A DNA stretch of 64,000 bases from Euhalothece natronophila Z-M001 (GTDB lineage Bacteria > Cyanobacteriota > Cyanobacteriia > Cyanobacteriales > Rubidibacteraceae), in the NCBI RefSeq assembly GCF_007904085.1, contig NZ_CP042326.1:1798001-1862000 (forward strand), written 5' to 3'. Below the pieces are notes generated by a model. That model ran no database searches. It saw only the letters and a list, made by a program, of their open reading frames with translations, and was not told the origin of the DNA. Shown here piece by piece: positions 38,380 through 47,180 of this stretch. Every line of letters starts with the position of its first letter. Position 1 is the first letter of the stretch. A program made the translations under genes and the position numbers.

Positions 38380-39274
38380 TGCTCAGTCACTACAAGCCAC
38401 AATTCACCATGTGGAAGATTTGCAAGCAGTGGTGAAAACAATGAAAGCTCTAGCAGCAGTAAGTATCCGCCAATATGAACGGGCTGTAGAGGTTTTAGGT
38501 GAATATAGCCGCAGTATCGAAACTGGATTCCAAATTCTTCTCCAACAACGATCCTCTGAAGGAGAATTGCTGATTCCCTCAGGTGTCCAATCTCGTCCTT
38601 TATCCTTTCAACGAGTAGCTATCATTATTTTTGGCTCTGATCGCGGTTTATGTGGACAATTTAATGAACGGATTACTTCCTTTGCCTTATCGAAATTGCA
38701 AGCATTGGCATTAGACCATGAACCCTTAATCGCGATCGCGGGAGAACGCTTACTTCCCTCTTTAGAAAGCGCAAATCATCAAATTTATCAACAATTTGCC
38801 GTTCCAATTGCCGTTGATGGCATTGTTGACCTTACTACAGAAATTTTATTAGCCATTGAACAATGGCAAGTCCATGAAGGGATTGATCGTGTGATTCTTT
38901 TTTATAATGAACCTAGCACCAGCGCCACTGATCAGCCCCGTCAATTTCAACTTCTTCCACTTGATTCAGACTGGTTAAGCTCTTTAAGTCAACGCAGTTG
39001 GCAAACTAATCAAATTCCTCTCTTAACCATGAAGGATGAGGAATTTCTATCCGCTTTAATGCGGGAGTATCTTTTCCTCTACCTATTTCGTGCTGCCGCT
39101 GCTTCCCTTGCTAGTGAAAATGCTAGTCGCTTATCCTCAATGCAGTCAGCAGAGAAGAATATCCAAGATCGAATTAGTGATCTCACTTCTGAATACCGTC
39201 GCCAACGTCAAAGTGCAATTACATCTGAATTACTCGATGTGGTTTCAGGATTTGAAGCATTGAGTGATCCTTAA
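38372..39274 (+). CDS. atpG: N-ATPase subunit gamma
   Basis: 300 residues. The N-terminal helix carries [18 protein letters not shown], the middle has [15 protein letters not shown], and the C-terminal helix ends with [25 protein letters not shown]. It is the rotating central stalk. It is the last gene of the operon; a pentapeptide gene faces it from the other strand. Confidence 0.95.
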   Translation: MTNAQSLQATIHHVEDLQAVVKTMKALAAVSIRQYERAVEVLGEYSRSIETGFQILLQQRSSEGELLIPSGVQSRPLSFQRVAIIIFGSDRGLCGQFNERITSFALSKLQALALDHEPLIAIAGERLLPSLESANHQIYQQFAVPIAVDGIVDLTTEILLAIEQWQVHEGIDRVILFYNEPSTSATDQPRQFQLLPLDSDWLSSLSQRSWQTNQIPLLTMKDEEFLSALMREYLFLYLFRAAAASLASENASRLSSMQSAEKNIQDRISDLTSEYRRQRQSAITSELLDVVSGFEALSDP

Positions 39275-39347
39275 GTGTAATCAGAAAATGAGTTAAGTTA
39301 TCAATACCAAAATCAACAATTTTGATTGTAGGATTATCGCCTTGACC

Positions 39348-40118
39348 CTAAAATAAAAAACGCATTAAGAGAGAGCCAATTCCTGTCAAAATATCACCAA
39401 AACTAGACCCCCCTCCATTGTCTTCTGGTCGCTGTCGTGCAATTTCCATAGCTTTCATAAACTGTTGGGAAGCCTGCACCCCTTCTGCATTATCTTGAGC
39501 CGCAAAAAGTTCTGCCGCTACTTCTGCATCTTCTCTGGCGGCGCTTTCATCCCCCAATTCATAACGCGCAACGCCTCTTCCTAAATAAGCTGGTGCATAG
39601 TCACTGTCAGCTTCAATGGCTTGAGTAGAATATTCAACAGCGATTTCATAGTTTCTTTGTTGGGCTTCAGCAACAGCAAGGCGATAAAGCTGATCCGCAG
39701 AACTCGCGGAAGTGGGAATTCCTACTGCTCTTTGAATATAGGCATTTTCTAAACTGGTGCCTTCTAATTGTGCATTGGTTAAATAAGAATTTCTTAAATC
39801 AGTTTGCTGTAACGTAACGCCTGTTAAGTTTGCCCCAGTTAAATCTGCCCCATTTAGGGAAGCCCCAGTTAAATTAGCCCCCGTTAAATCTGCCCCAGAG
39901 AGGTTAGCACGACTCAGGTTAGCATTGGCTAAATTTGCCCCTTGTAATTGCGCTCCTGCTAAGTTGGCTCTCACTAACCCCGCATTAACCAGATTACAAT
40001 CTTCGCATTCTCGACTCGATAACAACTGATTGAGATGACTTAAATTCTCACTTAATGCTGGAGTAGCCGACATCAACAGAGTTAAAACTGTGGCAGTAGT
40101 AGCAGTACGCAGTAACAT
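39348..40118 (-). CDS. Secreted pentapeptide-repeat and TPR protein
   Basis: 256 residues. A signal peptide ends near ALS. Residues about 45-125 are A(D/N)LxX pentapeptide repeats (for example ANLSGADLTGANLTG), which form a right-handed quadrilateral helix. Residues about 140-215 hold TPR-like units (NYEIAVEYSTQAIEADSDYAPAYLGRG). The C-terminus has a Gly/Ser stretch and a short hydrophobic tail. Function unknown; probably a protein scaffold outside the cytoplasm. Confidence 0.87.
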   Translation of the reverse strand: MLLRTATTATVLTLLMSATPALSENLSHLNQLLSSRECEDCNLVNAGLVRANLAGAQLQGANLANANLSRANLSGADLTGANLTGASLNGADLTGANLTGVTLQQTDLRNSYLTNAQLEGTSLENAYIQRAVGIPTSASSADQLYRLAVAEAQQRNYEIAVEYSTQAIEADSDYAPAYLGRGVARYELGDESAAREDAEVAAELFAAQDNAEGVQASQQFMKAMEIARQRPEDNGGGSSFGDILTGIGSLLMRFLF

Positions 40119-40134
40119 AACTTTTCAGTAAAAA

Positions 40135-40587
40135 CTAATTTTCAGCTTCCCGTTCCAATAACAACGTTACTGGCCCATCATTTTCTAAACTTACTTGCAT
40201 ATTAGCACCAAACTGTCCTGTTGCAATTTTTAAGCCACTGGCTTCTAGTTTTTCCACAAACTTTTCATAAAGGGATTTTGCGGTTTCAGGAGACGCGGCT
40301 TGACTAAAAGAGGGGCGACGACCTTTGCGACAATCGCCATAAAGGGTAAACTGGCTAACAACAAGGATTTCTCCCTGTATTTCTTGAACAGAATAATCCC
40401 AGTTATTGCTATTTTTGCCTGAAAATAATCTTAAATCGAGACATTTTCGCACCATCCAATCAAGTTCTGTTTCCGTATCAGTATCAGTAATTCCTACCAG
40501 TAAGTTTAAGCCCCGCCCAATTTTTCCAACTACGTTACCATCAACAATCACTTGTGAGGATTTAACTCTTTGTACAACAATACGCAT
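40135..40587 (-). CDS. dtd: D-aminoacyl-tRNA deacylase
   Basis: 150 residues. Both hallmark motifs are present: SQFTLYGD and, near the C-terminus, NDGPVT. The enzyme clears D-amino acids from mischarged tRNA. A 43-bp repeat begins 20 bases upstream of its start. Confidence 0.96.
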   Translation of the reverse strand: MRIVVQRVKSSQVIVDGNVVGKIGRGLNLLVGITDTDTETELDWMVRKCLDLRLFSGKNSNNWDYSVQEIQGEILVVSQFTLYGDCRKGRRPSFSQAASPETAKSLYEKFVEKLEASGLKIATGQFGANMQVSLENDGPVTLLLEREAEN

Positions 40588-41139
40588 GATTTAAATTATG
40601 ATTATTTGCAATGGTAATGCCATTTTCACCTTCATGTTGCGATATGGCAATTTGTGGCATAGATACTTCTATTGGACAAGTTCAGAGAGAATTAACCTCA
40701 GTGACAATTCAGGTTCGTTTTGCAGAAGTTAACTTTACCACTGTGAATCAGCTAATTTTCTGTCAAAATCAGCAAGCTATAGTTTATTAACGATAGAGGC
40801 AAAGAAGGCATCATTGAAGCAACTGCAGTACGTTTCACCCGATTCTCTTAATCAGTGTCATCACCATGTTAAGTACATTAACCATTCTCAACAATTTTGT
40901 GTAGTCTGGGTTAGTATGGACATTATTAACGGGGATGTTAACGTCGATCGAATGGGAAGCAGGAGTCGGAATCAGTGAATGAGAAAGAATTAGTGGCAGA
41001 TAATTAATGTTATTGTCTTTACGCATCGCTAACTCTTTTCTACCTCTCTCAAAAAGAGTTATCTTCATTGAACTTTATTCACTATGATGCTTATCAAGAC
41101 CAAAGTTATAATAAAGTAACATTACTTTAACAAAGAGCT
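40588..41139. other. Gene-less stretch with decayed sequence and island repeat
   Basis: It holds repeat copy 1 (40608-40650). A 49-codon frame at 40644-40790 and a 77-codon minus frame at 40835-41068 look like chance or decay: neither has a recognisable family, a good ribosome site or codon use like its neighbours. AT-rich sequence leads up to the PIN gene. I see no promoter or RNA gene that I can support. Confidence 0.5.
40608..40650 (-). repeat. 43-bp direct repeat, copy 1 (mutS2-like 3' end)
   Basis: 39 of 43 bases match 43751-43793 in the same orientation. Read on the minus strand it encodes ISQHEGENGITIA, similar to the tail of the Smr domain in MutS2 proteins (HEGGxGVTIA). Only about 14 codons remain. 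Confidence 0.6.
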
Positions 41140-41988
41140 ATGGATAGGTATCTAATCATTGATACTTGCGTTTGGATTAAACTCGCTGGAGAACCGAAAT
41201 TTTACACTTTGCTGGAAACGCTGAGTGAAAATATAGAAAAAACTGATTCTTATCTTATACTACCTGAATCAGTTAAAATTGAATTTGAGCGGCATCGTGA
41301 TAAAATAAAAGCAAATTGGACAAAAAAATGTAAAAGTTGGATTGGTCAACTTAAAGATATTAAAAGACATTTTCCTGATCATTCAGATTCTTTATTAGAT
41401 GTTCATAATAATCTACAAAATGATTTAAAAAAATTGGATACAAATATAGAGCAAAATTTAAAGATTATTGATAGTCTCTTTCAAAGAGCATTGATTGATC
41501 AAAATTGCTCTGATGAATTTTTTTCTGAAGCAGGGAGAAGAGTTTTTAATCGCATCCCTCCTGCCATTAACTCTAAAAGTAGTAGTGTAGGTGATTGCTT
41601 GCTTTGGTTATGTGTAATTCGGAAACTTAAAGAAGGTGAGGTTTGGTTTTGTACCGATAATAAAAATGATTTTTCTGATCCAAAATACGACTTTTTTCCT
41701 CATGCAAAACTAGATCAAGAAGCATTTAAAGCGAATAAAGGAAATCAGTTTAATTATTTTATCGATCCAACTAACTTTATTGATAAAATAGGTATTACCA
41801 AGAAAAAATTACCAAAATACTATGATTATGTTGAAGATAAATTTTGGATAGAAAAACCAATACTATGTCCTAAGTGTAAACATAAAAGTGCATTCCCAAG
41901 ATTATATCCTACAGGTTATATGTATGTTTGTGTTCAGTGTAAAGAACCTGCTTCAACATTTATCCCTTCCGATGATCCATTCCTTTGA
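41140..41988 (+). CDS. PIN-domain nuclease (DUF4935-like) with C-terminal zinc ribbon
   Basis: 282 residues. The PIN acidic residues are visible: Asp8 in LIIDTCVWIKL, Glu in LPESVKIEFERH, Asp in SSSVGDCLLW, and CTDNKNDFSD. A helical insert with a charged Lys/Asp-rich stretch separates the first two. The last 45 residues hold a zinc ribbon, CPKC then CVQC. PIN domains of this kind cut RNA, as toxins or in defence. It is AT-rich and Lys/Asn-rich compared with neighbours, a sign of transfer. No antitoxin gene overlaps it, so it may act alone or with mntA-hepT downstream. Confidence 0.75.
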   Translation: MDRYLIIDTCVWIKLAGEPKFYTLLETLSENIEKTDSYLILPESVKIEFERHRDKIKANWTKKCKSWIGQLKDIKRHFPDHSDSLLDVHNNLQNDLKKLDTNIEQNLKIIDSLFQRALIDQNCSDEFFSEAGRRVFNRIPPAINSKSSSVGDCLLWLCVIRKLKEGEVWFCTDNKNDFSDPKYDFFPHAKLDQEAFKANKGNQFNYFIDPTNFIDKIGITKKKLPKYYDYVEDKFWIEKPILCPKCKHKSAFPRLYPTGYMYVCVQCKEPASTFIPSDDPFL

Positions 41989-42022
41989 AAAATAAATCTA
42001 TTTTTACCAGTTAATAGAAATA

Positions 42023-42316
42023 ATGCACTTGATCGAACAATTAGAAGAAAAACGAGACGACATCCTAAAAATCGCTTCTCAACATGGCGCATTTAACGTT
42101 CGGGTGTTTGGTTCAGTCGTCCGTAAAGAAGAGACAGAAGCCAGCGACATTGACTTTTTAATTGACTATGATTCCACAAAAACAAGTCCTTGGTTTCCGG
42201 GGGGATTACTCATGGATTTACAGGACTTATTAGGATGTAAAGTTGATATTGTCACTGAACAGGGGTTAAGTCCTTTCATTCGGGAACGGGTTTTAAATGA
42301 GGCAAAACCTTTATGA
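42023..42316 (+). CDS. mntA: MNT-domain nucleotidyltransferase antitoxin
   Basis: 97 residues. The nucleotidyltransferase signature is exact: Gly30-Ser31, ten residues, then Asp42-x-Asp44 (FGSVVRKEETEASDIDFLID). MntA-type antitoxins inactivate the partner HEPN toxin by adding AMP to its tyrosine. Its last four bases overlap the hepT start. Confidence 0.92.
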   Translation: MHLIEQLEEKRDDILKIASQHGAFNVRVFGSVVRKEETEASDIDFLIDYDSTKTSPWFPGGLLMDLQDLLGCKVDIVTEQGLSPFIRERVLNEAKPL

Positions 42317-42669
42317 GTTCAGAACGTGATTCTATTTATCTGGCGCATATTTTAGAGTGTATTGAACACATCCAAAACTACACTGAAAATAATAAGGAAA
42401 GGTTCATGAATAGTTCTCTAGTACAAGATGCTGTATTACGCCGATTACAAACAATGGCAGAATCAACACAAAAGTTATCTAATGAGTTAAAAGCAGAAGC
42501 CCCAGAAGTGGACTGGCGTGCTTTATCAGGGTTTAGAAATATCTTAGTTCATGATTATTTAAATGGAATTGATTTAGAACAAGTTTGGAACGCAGTTACT
42601 CTTTATTTACCTAGTTTAGAGTTAGCGATAAAACGGCTTGCAGCAAATTTGTCTCAAGATAATAATTGA
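42313..42669 (+). CDS. hepT: HEPN-domain (DUF86) toxin
   Basis: 118 residues, all helical. The RX4HXY motif of HepT ribonucleases is complete: Arg75, His80, Tyr82 in RNILVHDY. The tyrosine is the site modified by MntA. Overlap of four bases with mntA shows coupling. Confidence 0.92.
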   Translation: MSSERDSIYLAHILECIEHIQNYTENNKERFMNSSLVQDAVLRRLQTMAESTQKLSNELKAEAPEVDWRALSGFRNILVHDYLNGIDLEQVWNAVTLYLPSLELAIKRLAANLSQDNN

Positions 42670-42766
42670 GTAAAGTAAGGTTTTTAAGGCGATTTTTTAC
42701 AAGAGAAACCTTGCACGATTAGACTCTGTCTATGCTTCGCGATCGCGCTACAATTAAAATCAAAAA

Positions 42767-43693
42767 ATGGAAAATCAAGAACCGATTGATCATGATTGAC
42801 TATTCAAAGAATTAATTTCCACCTTTTTTCTCGAATTCCTAGAACTCTTCTTTCCGCAAGTTTTGGACTACCTCGAACCTGAATCAGTAACCTTTCGGGA
42901 TAAAGAAGTCTTTACTGATGTCACAATGGGAGAACGCTATGAAACCGATCTATTAGCAGAAGTTCAATTTCGAGGAGAAGACTCTTACTTTCTGATTCAT
43001 CTGGAAAATCAAGCCTCATCCCAAAGTAACTTTAACAAGAGAATGTTCCGTTACTTTGCGCGGTTGCATGAAAAATTTGATTTACCCATTTACCCAATTG
43101 TCATTTTCTCTTATGACCAACCACAGAAACAAGCCATTAATTCTTACCAAGTTGAATTTCCTGATCTCCAAGTCTTACAATTTAATTATCGGGTGATTCA
43201 GCTTAACCGCTTAAACTGGCGAGATTTTCTTAATCAAGCTAATCCAGTGGCTTGTGCGTTAATGGCAAAAATGAAGATTGCCCCCACCGAACGTCCACGA
43301 GTGAAATTAGAATGTCTGCGCTTATTAGCGACTTTACGTTTAGATCCAGCGCGAATGCAACTAATTTCTGGGTTTGTGGATACTTATCTGCGTTTAACCG
43401 CAAGCGAGTTAGAAGTATTTAATCAAGAATTTGAACAAATTCAATCAACAGTAGTTAAGGAGGGAATTATGGAAATTACAACCAGTTGGAAAGAACAAGG
43501 GAAACAGGAAGGGAAACAGGAATTAATGCTAAATTTACTTAATCGTCGTTTAGGAGAGTTGTCATCCCAAACCCAAGCCAAGATAATGAGTTTAAACAGT
43601 TCTCAGTTAGAGGAATTAGGTGTTGCTATGTTTAATTTAGAAAATGAGGATGATCTAAACTCTTGGTTAGCTAATTCTCCTACGAATAGTTGA
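42767..43693 (+). pseudogene. Rpn-type nuclease (PD-(D/E)XK, DUF4351 tail) broken by TGA at codon 11
   Basis: Read from ATG 42767 the frame gives DHD, then TGA (42797-42799), then LFKELISTFFLEFLELF; the family normally has DHDWLFKELI, so TGG has become TGA. Downstream the reading is intact for 298 codons: DKEVFTDVTMGERYETDLLAEV, FLIHLENQA (nuclease core) and a C-terminal DUF4351-like region (LLNRRLGELSSQTQAKI). A shorter product could start at TTG 42863 but would lack the N-terminal helices. Rpn proteins promote recombination or act in phage defence. Confidence 0.75.
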
Positions 43694-43750
43694 TCATAGT
43701 TATTGATACTAGCGACTAACCCTTTAATACTTAAAGATCATTTCAAATAA

Positions 43751-43793
43751 GCAATGGTAACGCCATTTCCCCCTTCATGTTGCGATATAGCAA
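43751..43793 (-). repeat. 43-bp direct repeat, copy 2 (mutS2-like 3' end)
   Basis: Read on the minus strand it encodes ISQHEGGNGVTIA and continues YLK then TGA, a fair match to the end of the MutS2 Smr domain, with stops on both sides (TAA before, TGA after). It pairs with copy 1 and together they bound the PIN/MntA-HepT/Rpn genes. Confidence 0.6.
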
Positions 43794-44444
43794 GATGTTA
43801 CTACTCCACAGAAAAAGCCTAATTTCTGGTTTCTTAGAAATTTGATATTTTTTAAACTGGGATACCAACTGTCCTCGGTCACTAGCTTCGGATTAACCCC
43901 CAAGTGAGGACTTCCGTTAACATTTCTTAAAAATAAATATTTCGCTTCCTATAGGAGAAACCGATTGATGCTATTCTGGGAGGCATGTGAATGGTACTAG
44001 CGACAAGCGATAAGATCCTCGCTGCTTCGGTTCCGAGGGGAAACATAAGGTGTAGTGTTCAAGACCGCACCGTGCAGTAGTAGAGGGTTTGCTAGTTTGT
44101 CTAATGATCCCAAACCTCAGCTTCAGTAATCCACTGCATTATCTTACCATTCTGTCAATGCGTAAGTCCTATGTACTTGCATCTGTTTGAAACCGATGCC
44201 TCTTTGACTTGATCGTTGTAGAAGCTGTCCTACAACAAGAGTGAATTTAACTTAAGGTTTTCTTTAGGAATACTTAAGAAAGTGAGTCAGAAACTTTTAT
44301 CACAAGTCAAAAAACCTTGTCTGCTCTTGTTTCTATGCTATTTGATAGAGGCTAAATTCAATCAAGTAAGGTTTAATAAGGCGTATGTGCTAATTTGTAC
44401 CTCATTTTTAATTTTTGTTTTTCTCTGTTAAGTTAAAAGGTATG

Positions 44445-44461
44445 GGGATCAAATTGATCCC
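44445..44461. promoter_or_regulatory. 17-bp palindrome upstream of the DUF1830 gene
   Basis: GGGATCAA-A-TTGATCCC is a perfect dyad of eight bases each side of one centre base, 62 bases before the ATG at 44524. Odd-centred dyads of this length are usual for dimeric regulators. As RNA it could not form a loop of normal size, so a protein operator is more likely than a hairpin. Confidence 0.4.
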
Positions 44462-44523
44462 TATTAGTAATTAATTTGTTTTAATTCAATCAGTCATTTA
44501 GCAAACTTAAGATATATAACCCA

Positions 44524-44790
44524 ATGATTGCATCTCAACCTGTCAAAGATAAAAAAACAATGTTAATGTGTCACTTTTTTAATCACCGTAACCAAGTGGT
44601 AATTGCTCGCATTAGCAATATTCCTAATTGGTATTTGGAGAGGGTGGTTTTTCCAGCACAACGATTTTTGTTTGAAGCGCCTGAGGATGCTGTTTTAGAA
44701 ATTCATGCCCCTGAACAAGGTACTATTCATGAAGATACGATTCCTTGTCGTGATCTTTGTATAGAGGTAGAACCAGACTCTATCAATTAG
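44524..44790 (+). CDS. DUF1830 domain-containing protein
   Basis: 88 residues. VVIARISNIPNWYLERVVFP and AQRFLFEAPEDAVLEIHAPE are the conserved cyanobacterial DUF1830 core. Function unknown. It has a palindrome and a long leader upstream and a good terminator downstream, so it appears to be a single-gene unit under its own control. Confidence 0.88.
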   Translation: MIASQPVKDKKTMLMCHFFNHRNQVVIARISNIPNWYLERVVFPAQRFLFEAPEDAVLEIHAPEQGTIHEDTIPCRDLCIEVEPDSIN

Positions 44791-44808
44791 TCTGTAAGTA
44801 ACTTAAGC

Positions 44809-44826
44809 ATGGAGGGAGTCCTCCAT
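44809..44826. terminator. Terminator between DUF1830 gene and ilvD
   Basis: ATGGAGG pairs with CCTCCAT around a 4-nt loop; CAGGTTTTT follows a few bases on. It lies between two convergent genes and may serve both. Confidence 0.6.
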
Positions 44827-44841
44827 ACTCAGGTTTTTCAG

Positions 44842-46530
44842 TTATTGGGTCAGATTTAAATCAGTTACTGCCCCTAAGCTACTAGAAGAGACTAACCGAG
44901 CGTATTTAGCTAAAACTCCTCTAGAATAGGGAGGAGAGGGAGGTTGCCAGTTTTTCCGTCGTTCTTCTAATTCTTTGTCGCTAACGTGAACATGCAGCGA
45001 TCGCGCGTAAGAATCAATGGTAATCGTATCTCCTTCTTGCACTAATCCAATGGTTCCCCCAACGGCTGCTTCAGGAGCCACATGACCAACTACCATGCCA
45101 TAGGTGCCACCAGAAAAACGACCATCGGTAATTAAGCCCACAGAGTCGCCTAAACCAGCGCCAATGATTGCCGAAGTCGGGGCTAACATTTCGCGCATCC
45201 CTGGCCCCCCTTTTGGCCCCTCATTGCGAACCACAACAATATCACCTGCTTGAATTTTCCCAGCTAGAATCGCATCTAGACAGTCTTCTTCTGACTCAAA
45301 GACTCGCGCTGGCCCCGTAATTTTTGGAGTTTTTACCCCACTAATTTTTGCCACGGCTCCTTCACTGGCAAGATTACCTTTAAGAATGGCTAAATGTCCT
45401 TTTTCATACAGAGGATTATCCCACTGACGGATCACCTCTTGACCACTGGGAGGCGTGCTGGGGACATCTTCTAAAATTTCCGCAATGGTTTGCCCTGTAA
45501 TTGTTAAAGCGTCTCCATGTAACAGATCATGTTCAAGGAGCATTTTCATAACTAAAGGAATGCCCCCAACTTCATGAAGATTGGTAATTACATATCGTCC
45601 TGAAGGCTTTAGATCACATAAAACGGGAACGCGATCGCGAATTTTGGCAAAATCATCTAACGTTAAATCCACCCCAATCGTATTGGCAATAGCAAGCAAA
45701 TGCAAAACAGCGTTAGTTGATCCTCCCACAGCCATAATCACTGAAATGGCATTTTCAAACGCCTTGCGGGTTAAAATTTGACTAGGCAGAATTTGTTTGC
45801 GAATTGCCTCGACTAGTGTAAAAGCAGACTTTTCGGCACTATCAGCTTTTTCCGCATCTTCGGCAGCCATGGTAGAAGAATAAGGAAGACTCATCCCCAT
45901 CACCTCAAATGCTGAGGACATAGTATTTGCCGTAAACATTCCCCCACAAGAACCAGCCCCTGGACAAGCTCGGCGTTCAATTTCTGTTAAATGGGCTTCA
46001 TCAATTTTCCCTGCACTGTGTTGCCCAACTGCTTCAAACGCACTAACAATGGTTAAATCTTGTCCGTTGTAATGCCCAGGTTTAATCGTTCCCCCATAGA
46101 CAAAAATCGCAGGGATATTCAGACGCGCCATAGCAATCATTGCCCCAGGCATATTTTTATCACAGCCGCCAATGGCTAAGACACCATCCATGCTTTGCCC
46201 ATTACAGACTGTTTCAATAGAATCAGCAATCACATCTCGGGAAACAAGAGAGTATTTCATCCCTTCTGTTCCCATGGAAATACCATCAGAAATGGTAATT
46301 GTGCCAAACATTTGAGGCATTGCCCCAGCCTGCTTAAAACCAGATTCAGCGCGGATAGCTAAATCATCAATCCCCATATTGCAGGGAGTAATGGTGCTAA
46401 ACCCATTCGCCACTCCTACAATTGGCTTATTAAAATCTTGATCTTCAAATCCCACTGCCCGCAACATAGCACGGTTCGGGGCGCGTTGTGTTCCTTGTGT
46501 AACGACCTTACTTCGTAAATTATCTGACAT
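44842..46530 (-). CDS. ilvD: Dihydroxy-acid dehydratase
   Basis: 562 residues, full length. The Fe-S cluster cysteines are in [12 protein letters not shown] and [26 protein letters not shown] and [12 protein letters not shown] are conserved. It removes water from the dihydroxy acids in valine, isoleucine and leucine synthesis. The C-terminus ends [23 protein letters not shown] as usual. Single-gene unit by arrangement. Confidence 0.97.
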   Translation of the reverse strand: MSDNLRSKVVTQGTQRAPNRAMLRAVGFEDQDFNKPIVGVANGFSTITPCNMGIDDLAIRAESGFKQAGAMPQMFGTITISDGISMGTEGMKYSLVSRDVIADSIETVCNGQSMDGVLAIGGCDKNMPGAMIAMARLNIPAIFVYGGTIKPGHYNGQDLTIVSAFEAVGQHSAGKIDEAHLTEIERRACPGAGSCGGMFTANTMSSAFEVMGMSLPYSSTMAAEDAEKADSAEKSAFTLVEAIRKQILPSQILTRKAFENAISVIMAVGGSTNAVLHLLAIANTIGVDLTLDDFAKIRDRVPVLCDLKPSGRYVITNLHEVGGIPLVMKMLLEHDLLHGDALTITGQTIAEILEDVPSTPPSGQEVIRQWDNPLYEKGHLAILKGNLASEGAVAKISGVKTPKITGPARVFESEEDCLDAILAGKIQAGDIVVVRNEGPKGGPGMREMLAPTSAIIGAGLGDSVGLITDGRFSGGTYGMVVGHVAPEAAVGGTIGLVQEGDTITIDSYARSLHVHVSDKELEERRKNWQPPSPPYSRGVLAKYARLVSSSSLGAVTDLNLTQ

Positions 46531-46613
46531 ACTTGCTTCTCCAACATTCTCTTCTATTTTCCCTCTCCGTGAGGTAATTTGGAAAGAACTTCCTTAATTT
46601 GTTGCTATTGTTC

Positions 46614-46658
46614 ACTAGTCATTAGTCATTGCTTTACGAAGGACAAAGGACAAAGGAC
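46614..46658. repeat. Composite heptad repeat, second copy
   Basis: ACTAGTC, ATTAGTC, a spacer ATTGCTTTAC, then GAAGGAC, AAAGGAC and AAAGGAC. The order of the two heptad types and the spacer CTT(T)ACGAAGGAC match the array at 26411-26536. Confidence 0.75.
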
Positions 46659-46788
46659 GAAAACCTCATGAGAGTGACACTGCTATGACTCCTCCCTAAT
46701 AAGAATAGGAAATTGCCAGTAAGAAATATTCGCTAAATTTATCAATTTGTCTCCAAAATTCTTTTTCAAGTAATCACTAATCGTTTGC

Positions 46789-46977
46789 TCAACTTTCGCA
46801 GTCAGTATGAATCTCTGCTTCTAGCGTCTCTTCATCAATACTTATGTATAAAATATTGGGATTACAGCAAACTTGACAGTCTTCCACATAGCATTGTTTT
46901 AAACCAACACTAACATCAATAAAGGTAGGATTACCTTCACCACAAAAGGCACAAATAAACTCAGCTGTATTTTCCAT
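46789..46977 (-). CDS. CPXCG motif-containing cysteine-rich protein
   Basis: 62 residues. ICAFCGEGN near the N-terminus and DCQVCCNPN further on give two CxxC pairs, as in the CPXCG family, probably one zinc ribbon. The first pair is CAFCG rather than CPxCG. The C-terminus is acidic (SIDEETLEAEIHTDCES). Function unknown. Confidence 0.8.
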   Translation of the reverse strand: MENTAEFICAFCGEGNPTFIDVSVGLKQCYVEDCQVCCNPNILYISIDEETLEAEIHTDCES

Positions 46978-47180
46978 GAACGATGTTTGGTAGAATTATA
47001 AGCGGATAATGTTAGACAGTGAAATTATTAGTTAATTCTTGCTCTATCTTTTGAGAGAAATAGCAAGTTAAGCGTGTAACCGAACGCAAATAATACGGCT
47101 TTTACGGCAATCACTGAGCAACATTGTCTTAACATTTTGTTACGATATTGGTAATTGCATGAGAAAGCAAGGAATAAGCA

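Larger units (their letters stand above)
43694..44523. other. 830-base non-coding stretch with several stem-loops
   Basis: It holds repeat copy 2 (43751-43793), then sequence of higher GC from about 43980 to 44110 with GGGAGG eight bases before an ATG at 43991 (a 29-codon frame to 44080). Stem-loops: GCATC/GATGC near 44183-44203, TTGTAG/CTACAA near 44215-44235, CTTAAG/CTTAAG near 44253-44278, and a palindrome at 44445. It may be a long leader of the DUF1830 gene, an RNA gene, or both. I do not recognise tmRNA, RNase P RNA, SRP RNA or 6S RNA in it. Confidence 0.4.

Noticed and set aside
40644-40790. 49-codon frame on the plus strand beginning inside repeat copy 1
   Set aside because: It starts within the repeat and has no recognisable features; the second repeat copy does not keep this frame.
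40835-41068. 77-codon frame on the minus strand before the PIN gene
   Set aside because: No family resemblance, no ribosome site, and it lies in decayed sequence; probably chance.
44930-44980. PPSPPYSRG-type text in ilvD as a possible repeat insertion like that in the mannosidase
   Set aside because: The surrounding [13 protein letters not shown] is conserved in dihydroxy-acid dehydratases, and no C-tract/G-tract palindrome is present.
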